From NCBI GenBank assembly GCA_964439215.1, contig CAYTNY010000045.1:1-18696 (forward strand): a stretch of DNA of 18,696 nt, in the 5' to 3' direction. Below, piece by piece: positions 1 to 7,815 of this stretch. The notes under the pieces were generated by a model, which ran no database searches, was not told where the DNA came from, and saw only the letters and a program-made list of their open reading frames with translations. Numbering within the stretch: the first letter of the stretch is position 1; each line of letters opens with the position of its first letter. The stretch is from CAYTNY01 sp964439215 (GTDB taxonomy: Bacteria > Oederibacteriota > PGYV01 > CAYTNY01). The position numbers were made by a program, and so were the translations under genes.

Positions 1-154
1 CAAAGCCCAAAGCCCAAAGCCCAAAGCCCAAAGCCCAAAGCCCAAAGCCCAAAGCCCAAAGCTCAAAGCTCAAAGCTCAAAGCTCAAAGCTCAAAGCTCA
101 AAGCTCAAAGCCCAAAGCTCAAAGCTCAAAGCTCAAAGCTCAAAGCTCAAAGCT
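1..154. repeat. Tandem heptamer array, 22 copies of CAAAGCC/CAAAGCT
   Basis: The first 154 bases are 22 uninterrupted copies of a 7-bp unit, CAAAGCC or CAAAGCT. The first eight units (1-56) are the CC form. The remaining units are the CT form except one CC unit at 106-112. The array may continue to the left of the window. There are no spacers, so it is not a CRISPR, and no gene covers it. The block-wise arrangement of the two variants suggests growth by slippage or unequal exchange. Confidence 0.97.
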
Positions 155-170
155 CTTCGGTTTGGTAGTT

Positions 171-208
171 TTTCACCCTCTTTAATAAAGGGGGATACAG
201 GGGGATTT
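171..208. repeat. Small palindromic GGGGGAT-type intergenic repeat
   Basis: An 8-bp stem (CCCTCTTT at 176-183 with AAAGGGGG at 187-194, one G-T wobble) has a 3-base loop and is followed by a second GGGGGAT block at 200-206. Similar palindromes with repeated AGGGGGAT are, from memory, scattered between genes in many bacterial genomes. Here it sits in a non-coding region next to other repeats. It could be a remnant of a miniature mobile element. A function as a terminator of an upstream gene outside the window is possible but there is no T-run. Confidence 0.4.
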
Positions 209-251
209 GGTTTTTGACGCCGGCCCCGCAAACCAATGTCAGTTCTCTGCA

Positions 252-292
252 CTTTGAACTTTGAACTGCCTTATCCTTGGATTTTGAACAGC
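252..292. repeat. Dispersed heptad element, left copy (TTTGAAC units)
   Basis: The segment starts with two CTTTGAA-type heptads, then GCCTTAT, then a degenerate TTTGAAC unit. It matches positions 18617-18656 over about 40 bases in the same orientation with about six differences. Its heptad, read on the other strand, is TTCAAAG, one step away from the CTCAAAG and CCCAAAG units of the array at 1-154. No coding function is visible. Confidence 0.75.
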
Positions 293-312
293 ATCCCCCT
301 CCAACCCCTCTG

Positions 313-340
313 TTGACTAAATTCCGAAAAGTGATAAAAT
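313..340 (+). promoter_or_regulatory. Sigma70-like promoter for the 17-gene + strand cluster
   Basis: TTGACT at 313-318 (5 of 6 to consensus) and TAAAAT at 335-340 (5 of 6) are separated by 16 bases. This places a start about 45 bases before the first gene. It is the only convincing promoter found ahead of the + strand genes. A perfect inverted repeat overlaps its -10 box (see 331-345). Confidence 0.65.
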
Positions 341-345
341 ATCAC
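331..345. promoter_or_regulatory. Inverted repeat over the -10 box, possible operator
   Basis: GTGATA-AAA-TATCAC is a perfect 6-3-6 inverted repeat covering the -10 hexamer at 335-340. A protein bound here would block the promoter, so it is a plausible repressor site. The half-site is short and AT-rich, and chance cannot be excluded. No second copy was seen near the two minus-strand promoters. Confidence 0.35.
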
Positions 346-391
346 AGATGTTTCCGGTAAAGGACCACCATATATTAAGGAGGAACGGTTT

Positions 392-1132
392 ATGAATGAA
401 GGTGAAATTTTAAAGCAGCTTTGGGAAATACAAAAGATCGATTCGAAAATACTCGGGCTGCAGAAAGAAAAAGAAAGTATTGCTGATACGATCGGAGAAA
501 AAGAAGATATTATAAATGTAATGAAAAATGAGTTTGAGGATAAAAAAAACAAACTTACCGAAACGAGAAAGAGAAAAAAAGAGGTGGATACGGATATAAA
601 AACGAAAGAGGATGAAATCACCAAAAAGGATGCTCAGAGTTCTCAGATAACCACAAATGAAGCATACAAGGCGCTGCAGGATGAAATGGAGCGGATGAGG
701 CATGATATAAAGAAACTTGAAGAAAAAGCTATTGTGTTTATGGAGGAAGAAGAAGAATTTTTTTCCTGGATAAAAGAGCAGGAAAAAACAATGAAGTTTC
801 AGGAACAGGAAATACAGGGTCTTATAAAAGAACTGCAGGCAGAGTCTGAAAAAAAAGATGCGGAAATAAATAAACTTCTGGAAGAAAGAACAGGTTTAAT
901 ACCCGGGGTTGACAAAAGCTGGTATGACAGATATGAAATGATAAGAAAAAATAAAAGAGATGTCGCCGTTGCCAGGCTTAAAGTTGAAAAGAACGGAGAA
1001 GGGGTATGCACGGGATGTAAAATGGCGGTAAGGGCGCAGGCTGTAATAGAGGTGAGAAAAAACAAGAAAATATGGACATGCGACAGCTGCGCGAGGATAT
1101 GGTATGTTGAGGAGGACGCGGCGGCGGAATGA
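392..1132 (+). CDS. C4 zinc-ribbon coiled-coil protein (COG1579 family)
   Basis: This 246-residue protein has a long charged coiled coil (about residues 5-170) followed by a C-terminal zinc ribbon with CxxC pairs at C206/C209 and C230/C233. The architecture is that of the COG1579 family, which includes Helicobacter HP0958 and Chlamydia CT398. Members are cytoplasmic adaptors that bind proteins or nucleic acid, and some work with RpoN, flagella or secretion. The role in this organism is not known, and none of those partner genes is in the window. The start is set by a strong ribosome site, AAGGAGGA at 377-384, seven bases before ATG. It is the first gene behind the promoter at 313-340, and its stop overlaps the start of kdsD (ATGA). 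The family call is firm; the function is open. Confidence 0.88.
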   Translation: MNEGEILKQLWEIQKIDSKILGLQKEKESIADTIGEKEDIINVMKNEFEDKKNKLTETRKRKKEVDTDIKTKEDEITKKDAQSSQITTNEAYKALQDEMERMRHDIKKLEEKAIVFMEEEEEFFSWIKEQEKTMKFQEQEIQGLIKELQAESEKKDAEINKLLEERTGLIPGVDKSWYDRYEMIRKNKRDVAVARLKVEKNGEGVCTGCKMAVRAQAVIEVRKNKKIWTCDSCARIWYVEEDAAAE

Positions 1133-2091
1133 ATATACAGGATGAAATAAAAAAAGTACTTCAGATAGAAGCTGACGCGATCATAAAGGCAAAAGAGAAA
1201 ATAGACAGCGGTTTTTTAAAGGCTGTTGTGCTTTTTAGAAAGTGCAGGGGCAAAGTTGTTGTTGCGGGGATAGGGAAGTCCGGGCTTATAGGACAGAAAA
1301 TATGCGCGACCCTTTCTTCTACGGGGACTCCGTCGGTCTTTATACATCCGGTGGAGGCTGTTCATGGAGACATAGGGCTGATCATGAAAAATGACGCGGT
1401 GCTTATGCTGTCTCAGAGCGGCGAGACAGAAGAAATAATACGTATGATGCCCGCGATAAAAAGGATGTCTGTGCCTGTTGCGGCAATAACCGGAAAACCG
1501 GACTCATCGCTTGCCAGGGCCGCTGACTGTGTTCTTGATTCATCTGTTTCTGAAGAAGCCTGTCCCATGAATCTTGCGCCTACGGCATCCACGACGGTGC
1601 AGCTTGCGCTGGGTGATGCTCTGGCGGTCGCCCTTTTGAAATCAAGGAAGTTCAAAAAAGAGGATTTTGCGATGCTTCATCCCGGCGGGGCCCTGGGAAA
1701 AAAACTTATCTTAAAAGTAAAAGACCTCATGCATACAGGCGAACATGTGCCCGCGGCATTTGAGGAGACGCTGCTGAAAGATGCTTTATGGGAGATTACG
1801 AAAAAAAGATTCGGGTGCACGGCGGTAACGGATAAAGGCGGAAAAATCAAAGGCATATTTACGGACGGTGATTTAAGGCGGCTTATGGAAAAAGAGAGCG
1901 CCCCTTTTGAAAAGAAAATGGCGGATATCATGACTGCGGCGCCGTCAACAATAAATGAAGAGGAACTGGCCGCGGGCGCTCTGGCGCTTATGGAGAAAAG
2001 ATCAATAACAGTTCTGCTGGTTCCGGACAAAGACAAAAAACTCAAAGGAATTGTTCATCTGCACGATATTCTCAGGGCCGGAGTGGTTTAG
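1129..2091 (+). CDS. kdsD: D-arabinose 5-phosphate isomerase KdsD
   Basis: KdsD interconverts ribulose 5-phosphate and arabinose 5-phosphate, the first step of Kdo synthesis for LPS, in the cytoplasm. The 320-residue product has an N-terminal SIS sugar-isomerase domain (about 35-190) and two CBS domains (about 200-255 and 265-320), the standard plan and close to the 328 residues of the E. coli enzyme. Family landmarks are present: GIGKSG with K50, SQSGETEE (95-102), SEEACP (141-146) and LHPGGALG with H184; these contain the Lys, Glu and His positions used in catalysis. The ATG overlaps the preceding stop by four bases, with a GAGGAGG ribosome site at 1109-1115. It is directly followed by kdsC, the usual partner. 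GutQ-type paralogues share the fold, but the Kdo context favours KdsD. Confidence 0.95.
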   Translation: MNIQDEIKKVLQIEADAIIKAKEKIDSGFLKAVVLFRKCRGKVVVAGIGKSGLIGQKICATLSSTGTPSVFIHPVEAVHGDIGLIMKNDAVLMLSQSGETEEIIRMMPAIKRMSVPVAAITGKPDSSLARAADCVLDSSVSEEACPMNLAPTASTTVQLALGDALAVALLKSRKFKKEDFAMLHPGGALGKKLILKVKDLMHTGEHVPAAFEETLLKDALWEITKKRFGCTAVTDKGGKIKGIFTDGDLRRLMEKESAPFEKKMADIMTAAPSTINEEELAAGALALMEKRSITVLLVPDKDKKLKGIVHLHDILRAGVV

Positions 2092-2628
2092 ATGATGGGG
2101 CAGGCACCTGATAATATCTTAAAAATAAAACTTTTTATTCTTGATGTGGACGGAGTGCTTACTGACGGAGGCATAATCATAGGGTCCAACGGGGAAGAAT
2201 ATAAAAAATTCAATGTAAAAGACGGAGGCGGAATATCAATAGCGCGAAAAGCAGGTTTTAAATTCGCGATAATAAGCGGCAGATATTCAAAAGTCATAGA
2301 TGTAAGAGCAAAAGAACTGAAAATAGATATGGTATATCAGGGGGCCGCCCGTAAAACAGACGCATATGAGGATATAAAGAAAAAAACAGGGTTAAAAGAC
2401 AGTGAAATATGTTTTATAGGAGATGAAATAATTGATATCCCGGCAATGCAGACCTGCGGTTTTTCTTCTGCTCCGAAAGACGCTGTCCGCGAGGCGAAAG
2501 AGACCGCGGATTATGTGTGCGAAACAGGCGGCGGCGGAGGCTGTGTCAGGGAAGTTATAGAAATGGTGCTGAAAAAACAAAAACTGTGGACCGATGCGGT
2601 AAAAAGGTATCTGGGAAATGAAGAATAA
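2092..2628 (+). CDS. kdsC: Kdo 8-phosphate phosphatase KdsC (HAD family)
   Basis: KdsC removes phosphate from Kdo 8-phosphate to give free Kdo. The 178-residue protein is a small cap-less HAD phosphatase. Motif I is DVDG with nucleophile D18 and acid/base D20, motif II is ISGR (S62), the motif III lysine is probably K88, and motif IV is GDEIIDIP with D111 and D115. A glycine-rich tail (146-150, then CVRE) matches the C-terminal loop that in KdsC tetramers covers a neighbouring active site. The ATG immediately follows the kdsD stop; GGAG at 2080-2083 supports it, although an in-frame ATG one codon later is possible. The end overlaps the next gene by 11 bases. Kdo 8-phosphate synthase (kdsA) and kdsB are not in the window. 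Confidence 0.94.
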   Translation: MMGQAPDNILKIKLFILDVDGVLTDGGIIIGSNGEEYKKFNVKDGGGISIARKAGFKFAIISGRYSKVIDVRAKELKIDMVYQGAARKTDAYEDIKKKTGLKDSEICFIGDEIIDIPAMQTCGFSSAPKDAVREAKETADYVCETGGGGGCVREVIEMVLKKQKLWTDAVKRYLGNEE

Positions 2629-3556
2629 AAGGCTGAAATATATCAGAAACACCTTCCTTATAATTTTTTTTCAGACGGTGCGTTTTGTTGTTTTTTTTAT
2701 ACCTCACAGAGCAGGCGCGGTTTTGTTCGGCGCAATAGCGAAAACCGGATATTATCTGCTGGCGCGCCAGCGGGAAATACTTTTTATGAATCTTGATATT
2801 GTTTACGGAGAAGCAAAAACATACAGAGAAAAAAAACGCCTTGCGCTTGAAAATTTCAGAAACTACGGGATCGGAGCTTTTGAGTTTATGAAGTTCTCGC
2901 ACTGGAGCCCGGGAAGGATAGCTTCGCTGGTTAAGGAAACACAGGGGCTTGAACCCCTGAAAGAGGCGGTTTCGCGCGGCAAAGGCGTAATCGCGGTGAC
3001 GGCGCATATGAGCAACTGGGAGATACAGTCAATATATTTATCACATGCCGGATTTAACATAGGCGGCATAGCAAAGAAAATATTTGACGAAAGGCTTGAC
3101 AGAATAATAAACGCAACGCGCAGAAAGAATGGAGTTAAGATATTTGACAGGTCCGCGGTTACGAAAACAATGATAGAAGGCCTTAAAAAAGATATGGTTC
3201 TGGGCATACTTGCGGATCAGGACACTTCTGTGGACAGCGTTTATGTTCCGTTTCTGGATAAGCCGGCAAAGACCCCCGCGGGCCCCGCGGTGCTCGCTAA
3301 AAAACTAAAACTGCCTGTTATGGTTATATACGCATACAGACGCGGGGACGGTTATTACGGTATTAAAGCAAATGGACCTTTTGATATAAGCGATAAAACG
3401 ATAGAGCAGACCGCGGAGCTTTATAATAAGATATTATCAGATGCCATCCGGGAGCATCCTGAACAATGGGTATGGCTGCACAGACGGTTTAGAATGACAG
3501 AAGAATTCAGGTATGAAAAGAATAAAAATACCGGAAAAAAAAAGGCAGAAGAATGA
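2618..3556 (+). CDS. Lipid A acyltransferase family protein (LpxL/HtrB type)
   Basis: This is a 312-residue member of the LpxL/HtrB (LABLAT) family, which adds secondary acyl chains to Kdo-lipid A at the inner face of the inner membrane. A hydrophobic segment near the N-terminus (about 11-29) anchors it. The catalytic HX4E motif is present as H130 and E135 (AHMSNWE), followed by ADQD (199-202), the conserved P211 region, and EQWVWLHRR (282-290). The length matches the family (about 300). It lies between kdsC and lptC, overlapping kdsC by 11 bases and lptC by four, so it belongs to the LPS operon. The sequence does not show which acyl position or chain is used, and family members that acylate other lipids (for example PIM-type acyltransferases) look similar, so no symbol is given. 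Confidence 0.88.
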   Translation: MKNKRLKYIRNTFLIIFFQTVRFVVFFIPHRAGAVLFGAIAKTGYYLLARQREILFMNLDIVYGEAKTYREKKRLALENFRNYGIGAFEFMKFSHWSPGRIASLVKETQGLEPLKEAVSRGKGVIAVTAHMSNWEIQSIYLSHAGFNIGGIAKKIFDERLDRIINATRRKNGVKIFDRSAVTKTMIEGLKKDMVLGILADQDTSVDSVYVPFLDKPAKTPAGPAVLAKKLKLPVMVIYAYRRGDGYYGIKANGPFDISDKTIEQTAELYNKILSDAIREHPEQWVWLHRRFRMTEEFRYEKNKNTGKKKAEE

Positions 3557-4116
3557 AAAAAATACTTTATACGGCGGTTCTTGCGGCGGTTTCGGTTTTT
3601 GCGGCCTGCGGCGCGCAGGAAGAGGCCCGCCCCAGGCTTCCGGTGAGCGACAAGGCCGGAGATATGCCGAATTATGTAATAGAAGGTTTTGTCCTGGAAT
3701 CAACGGAATCGGGAAGAATTGTATGGTCCGTGAACGCGAGTGCGGCGCAGGTGTTTGAATTAAAAGGGAAAGCTTACGCACAGAATGTTGAAATTGAAAT
3801 GAGCGGCGGGGAAAGCGGCGGAATCTTTCTGAAAGGAAATAAAGCCGTTATATATATGGAAAATAATTTCATGGAAATTGAAGGGGATGTTTACGGTGTT
3901 TCTGATGACGGCGCGGTTTTAAGAACAGAGAAGCTTTATTGGGATGATAAGGAACGCCGTATTTTCACCGATGAAAAAGTCACAATCATTAAAGACGGCG
4001 CAAAACTTGAGGGAGCGGGCTTTGAGTCGGATCCGGGTATGAGAAACTTTGAGATCAACAAGAATGTGGAAATGATAGCGGAACGAATAAAGGAGAAAGA
4101 AAAAGAAGGTGAATGA
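3553..4116 (+). CDS. lptC: LPS-export periplasmic protein LptC, lipoprotein form
   Basis: LptC links the LptBFG transporter to the LptA bridge and passes LPS across the periplasm. The 187-residue protein has the LptC beta-jellyroll pattern: residues 37-52 carry the early VIEGFVLE strand, then repeated short beta strands with LYWDD (about 136) and a TDEKVTI strand near 145. E. coli LptC is held by an N-terminal membrane helix; here there is a lipoprotein signal with lipobox FAAC and acyl-Cys C19, as seen in some other phyla. Residue +2 is Gly, so no Asp retention signal is seen. The start overlaps the preceding stop (ATGA), with a modest AAGGCAG upstream. lptA follows without a gap. Sequence conservation in this family is low, so context carries part of the call. 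Confidence 0.86.
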   Translation: MKKILYTAVLAAVSVFAACGAQEEARPRLPVSDKAGDMPNYVIEGFVLESTESGRIVWSVNASAAQVFELKGKAYAQNVEIEMSGGESGGIFLKGNKAVIYMENNFMEIEGDVYGVSDDGAVLRTEKLYWDDKERRIFTDEKVTIIKDGAKLEGAGFESDPGMRNFEINKNVEMIAERIKEKEKEGE

Positions 4117-5067
4117 ATGAGAAAGCTGTTTTTTTCTGCAGCTGTTATTGTCTTTTTTGCGGGGTGCCGCACCATAGATGATTCGAAATATGAAAAAATG
4201 TATTTTGAAAACCTGAACAAACTTGAAGAATTCAGTTCTGATATGAAAAAGGATCACAGCGGCGATGCACAGTTTAAGCGTCTGACAGGTACTGCAGGGC
4301 CGCGGCCGGGAGCGGATATTCTGGATGAATCCGAGATAAAAGAGATCTTAAATTATTCTGATGCGGATGAAGCGCGGGAAAGAAAGCGCTATTCCTTAAA
4401 GACAGGAAGAGATAATGCGGATAAGAGCCGGGAACCTTCCGGCAGCCTTAAAATACGTTCTGAAAATCTTAAATACAACAGAGATACCGGAATTGCGGAT
4501 TTTATGGGTGATGTAACTGTTTATTCCGAGGATATAACCGTAAAAGCGGACAGACTCAGAAGCCGGGATTATAAAGAAAACGCGGTTGCCACGGGAAATG
4601 TGACGGCGTTTTATGATGAACACCGGGTTGTTATTTACTGCGGAATAATGGAATATACGGATGGTATGGATATGGTTTCCGCGGGCGGTGATGTGGTTGC
4701 GGTAAAAACCGCGGAAGACGGAAATACCCTGACAATGAAGGCGGATCAGATAATTTTTGACGTAAAAAAGGGAGATATAAGGGCGTTAAAAAGAGAAAAC
4801 AACGTAGCGGTTTACTTTGAAGATATTGTGGTATTTTCCGAGGAAGTATTATACAATGAAAAAACAGGGATGCTTTCCGTATTTGGAAGGCCGGTATTCA
4901 GAAAAAAAGAAAATCTGTTTTTTTCTGAATACGCAAGAGTTGACGTAAAGAAAAAAAGAATGATGCTTTCGGGCGATATATGGTCAAAACTGTTTTATTC
5001 CGGTTTTAAAGACATAAAAAAGGAGTATTCTGATGCCGAAACGGAAAGTACCGGAAAACAGCCTTAA
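4117..5067 (+). CDS. lptA: LptA/OstA-like LPS-bridge protein, predicted lipoprotein
   Basis: LptA forms the periplasmic bridge that carries LPS to the outer membrane. Residues about 110-290 of this 316-residue protein are a run of short beta strands typical of the OstA/LptA domain (for example DFMGDVTVYSEDITVKADRL at 128-147 and ATGNV at 158-162). It sits between lptC and lptB, the usual place. Two things are unusual. It starts with a lipoprotein signal (lipobox FAGC, C17) instead of the ordinary cleaved signal, and a charged, probably disordered linker of about 90 residues separates the Cys from the domain. It is also much longer than E. coli LptA (185 residues). The start abuts the lptC stop, and AAGGT at 4106-4110 is a reasonable ribosome site. 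It overlaps lptB by 35 bases. Confidence 0.82.
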   Translation: MRKLFFSAAVIVFFAGCRTIDDSKYEKMYFENLNKLEEFSSDMKKDHSGDAQFKRLTGTAGPRPGADILDESEIKEILNYSDADEARERKRYSLKTGRDNADKSREPSGSLKIRSENLKYNRDTGIADFMGDVTVYSEDITVKADRLRSRDYKENAVATGNVTAFYDEHRVVIYCGIMEYTDGMDMVSAGGDVVAVKTAEDGNTLTMKADQIIFDVKKGDIRALKRENNVAVYFEDIVVFSEEVLYNEKTGMLSVFGRPVFRKKENLFFSEYARVDVKKKRMMLSGDIWSKLFYSGFKDIKKEYSDAETESTGKQP

Positions 5068-5800
5068 AAGCAGGCTGAAAACAACCCATTTGGTAAAGCG
5101 GTACCATAAAAAAAGGGTTGTAAATGATGTGAATATAGAAGTTAACCGAGGCGAGATCGTAGGCCTGCTCGGCCCCAATGGAGCGGGAAAGACTACGACT
5201 TTTTATATGGTTCTGGGTATTATACAGCCGGATGCGGGGGATGTCATACTGGAAGAGGAATCCCGGGAGACAAGCATAACAAGGCTTCCCATGTATAAAA
5301 GGGCGCTTAAAGGGATATCGTATCTTTCCCAGGAACCTTCGATCTTCAGAAGGCTTACTGTGGAAGAAAATATCAAATCAGTGCTTGAATTTACATCGTT
5401 CCCGGAAACCGAGAAAAACAATAAACTTGAGAGCCTTTTAGAGGAGTTTAAAGTGGCCCATCTCGCGAAACAGAAGGCATATACACTTTCCGGCGGTGAA
5501 AGGCGGCGGGTGGAAATCGCCCGATCACTGGTGCTTTCGCCGAAATTCATACTCTTGGACGAGCCCTTTGTGGGAATAGATCCGATCGCTGTTTTTGACA
5601 TTCAGAACATTATAAGAGAACTGAAAAAAAAAGGAATAGGTGTTTTGATAACGGACCATAATGTAAGAGAAACGCTGTCAATAACCGACAGGGCATATGT
5701 GCTTTATAACGGCGAAATACTGCTTCAGGGGACTGCCCAGCAGCTTATAAAAGACAGGAAAGCAAGGGAAATATATCTGGGGGAAAAATTCACTTTATGA
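5033..5800 (+). CDS. lptB: LPS export ABC transporter ATPase LptB
   Basis: LptB is the cytoplasmic ATPase that drives LPS extraction by LptF/LptG. The 255-residue protein has a full ABC domain: Walker A GPNGAGKT (47-54), Q-loop Q100, signature LSGGE (152-156), Walker B ILLDEP (173-178) and H-loop H209. The family-specific stretch GGERRRVEIAR and the closing YLGEKF (248-253) match LptB rather than other ABC ATPases. The start, inside the lptA frame, is supported by AAAAAGGAG ending at 5024, eight bases before ATG, giving a 35-base overlap. A 20-residue N-terminal extension before the first strand is slightly longer than usual. lptF and lptG are not in the window and must lie elsewhere. Confidence 0.96.
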   Translation: MPKRKVPENSLKSRLKTTHLVKRYHKKRVVNDVNIEVNRGEIVGLLGPNGAGKTTTFYMVLGIIQPDAGDVILEEESRETSITRLPMYKRALKGISYLSQEPSIFRRLTVEENIKSVLEFTSFPETEKNNKLESLLEEFKVAHLAKQKAYTLSGGERRRVEIARSLVLSPKFILLDEPFVGIDPIAVFDIQNIIRELKKKGIGVLITDHNVRETLSITDRAYVLYNGEILLQGTAQQLIKDRKAREIYLGEKFTL

Positions 5801-7800
5801 GGACGGGTGCGATTGCTCTTTTGTTTTTTCTTGCAGCTGTTTCGGCGGGGGCCCTTGGACCTGTTGGCGTTTATTATGAGGACACCGCAAAAGCTGCCGC
5901 GGCATATGAAAAAGCGGCTGAAGAAGACGCTGAAAACAAGAAACTTTTATATGATCTTGCTTCAGTGTATAAAGAGTTCGGGGAAAACCGCAAAGCTTTT
6001 GAAAGTTACAGAAGAATAACTGCTTTGAACGGAAGTGAGATCAGAGCACACTTTGAACTGGCCAAGATGTATTATTTTTTGGGCGCGCTTAATTATGCGG
6101 AAGAGGAACTGAAATATCTTAACCGCAGGGGAAGGGTGAACTGGGAGGTTTTTTACTGGTGGGGCGTGATCCTGACGGAAATGAAAAAATATGATGAAGC
6201 TGAAGAAAAACTAAAAGAATCAATAAAACAGGACCCTTATAAAGTCATTGCCTATCTCAAACTTGCGGAGCTTTATGAAAAAATAAAAGATTATGATTCG
6301 GCGCTGGAGTATTACGAACTCACTCTGCGGAAAGACCGGACATACAGCGAAGTTAACAGGCGCATGGCTGTTATTTATGAAAAAAAAGAGAAGTTTCTGA
6401 AAGCTTATGAATACTGGGAAAAAACAGCGGATGTTTTTCCCCGCGATAAAGAAGCAAAAGAAAAAAAGAAAGAATTTGCGAAACTGATACCGGAAGTAAA
6501 AGTGAAGATAGACGCTCTGGAGGAAGAAAAAAAACAGAAAAGATATTCATACCTGCCGCCGGAAATAGAGCCCGCTGCCCTGGCGGAGGAAATACCCGTT
6601 ATTCGGGTAGGGCTGAAAAGAGGCGAGAACAGAATATATTTTAAATGCGGCAGCGGATTTGATGTTCTTAACAGGAACGGCGGCGTTATAATTAAAGGCG
6701 TGAAATTCAGGGAATATACAATAGAAGCGGTAGGCGGGCGCGGTTTTTTCAGCGACGGAGATGAAAAATATTATTTCAAGGACCGTGTTGAAATAAAAAA
6801 ACATAATCCGAAATCTACGACAGCGGTGTATGATATAAAATACGGACAGGGTTTTTTCTGGGCAGGGAAAGAGGATACTTCATACAGAGGGGATTTTACG
6901 GTGCTGATCAATAGAATGAAATTAACTCTTGTAAATAATCTGAATATGGAAGAATATCTGTATGGAGTTATTCCCGCTGAGATTCCCGCTTACTGGCCCG
7001 TTGAAGCTTTAAGGACGCAGGCAGTGGCTGCCAGGACATATGCCTTTAAACACTTGAACAGGCATGAAAAAGATTATTTTGATGTCTGCGCCACACAGCA
7101 TTGCGCGGTATATAAAGGACTTTTAGGAGAGCACCCGAACACATCAAAAGCAGTTGATGATACAAGGGGCGCGGTGCTTTACGGTTCAAATGACAGGCTT
7201 TTAAGTACTTTTTTTTCGCATTCCTGCGGCGGTTTTACTCAGGATGCGTCTGAAGTATGGGGCTCGGCGCCCATTAAAAGCCTGAAAGGGGTTTTTGACG
7301 GAAAAGGAAAAGCGCCGGCGGCCCCGTTTTCGCCTTTTGTTCTTGAAGAATGGGTGCGGACCTTCCCCGAAACATACTGCCGTATAAAAGGCCGCGGTGA
7401 AACTTCGTTCAGATGGATAAGATATCTCAATGCGCGGGACCTGAAATATTATATAAACCAGAGATATGATATAGGAAAGATTAAAAGCATAGAGCCCGTA
7501 AGAAGGGCGAAAGGCGGGGCTGCGGCAATGATAGAGATAAAAGGATCTGACGGGAGCGCAAGGGTGCGGTTTGATCCGATAAGAAATGCTCTGGGTAAAA
7601 TAAGGAACAATGTGATAAAATGGGAATACAGAAAAGATAAAGACGGGTATATAAAAGATATTTATATTTACGGAGCGGGCTGGGGGCATGCTGTGGGCAT
7701 GTGCCAGAGGGGCGTAAAAGGAATGGCGGAAAGCGGTAAGGGATACAGAGAAATACTTTACCATTATTATCCGGGATCTTATATAAAAGTCAAATACTGA
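5797..7800 (+). CDS. Secreted TPR-SpoIID/LytB-domain protein
   Basis: The 667-residue protein has a signal peptide (1-20), four to five TPR repeats (about 32-225), a lysine-rich linker, and a SpoIID/LytB domain (about 265-667). SpoIID proteins are lytic transglycosylases acting on glycan strands lacking stem peptides, or amidase enhancers, outside the cytoplasmic membrane. The core motif is present: PAEIPAYWPVEALRTQA with E395 at the position of the catalytic Glu of SpoIID, then AARTYA. C431, H435, C436, H475 and C477 (CATQHC and SHSCGG) are candidate zinc ligands, and GWGHAVGMCQRG (628-639) closes the domain. The ATG overlaps the lptB stop by four bases, so the two are probably translated together. 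Sporulation is not implied, since the domain is widespread in non-sporulating diderms. The TPR part probably binds a partner. Confidence 0.9.
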   Translation: MRTGAIALLFFLAAVSAGALGPVGVYYEDTAKAAAAYEKAAEEDAENKKLLYDLASVYKEFGENRKAFESYRRITALNGSEIRAHFELAKMYYFLGALNYAEEELKYLNRRGRVNWEVFYWWGVILTEMKKYDEAEEKLKESIKQDPYKVIAYLKLAELYEKIKDYDSALEYYELTLRKDRTYSEVNRRMAVIYEKKEKFLKAYEYWEKTADVFPRDKEAKEKKKEFAKLIPEVKVKIDALEEEKKQKRYSYLPPEIEPAALAEEIPVIRVGLKRGENRIYFKCGSGFDVLNRNGGVIIKGVKFREYTIEAVGGRGFFSDGDEKYYFKDRVEIKKHNPKSTTAVYDIKYGQGFFWAGKEDTSYRGDFTVLINRMKLTLVNNLNMEEYLYGVIPAEIPAYWPVEALRTQAVAARTYAFKHLNRHEKDYFDVCATQHCAVYKGLLGEHPNTSKAVDDTRGAVLYGSNDRLLSTFFSHSCGGFTQDASEVWGSAPIKSLKGVFDGKGKAPAAPFSPFVLEEWVRTFPETYCRIKGRGETSFRWIRYLNARDLKYYINQRYDIGKIKSIEPVRRAKGGAAAMIEIKGSDGSARVRFDPIRNALGKIRNNVIKWEYRKDKDGYIKDIYIYGAGWGHAVGMCQRGVKGMAESGKGYREILYHYYPGSYIKVKY

Positions 7801-7815
7801 AATAACGGAGGCGAA

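Noticed and set aside
1..154. Possible CRISPR array because of regular repeats
   Set aside because: The units are 7 bp, contiguous and have no spacers; no cas genes are present.
271..1065. Long open frames on the minus strand across the first gene
   Set aside because: They are antisense to the zinc-ribbon coiled-coil gene, have low-complexity Phe/Ser-rich products with no motif, and lack ribosome sites.
5797..7800. Evidence of sporulation from the SpoIID domain
   Set aside because: SpoIID/LytB domains are common in non-sporulating diderms, and there are no other sporulation genes.
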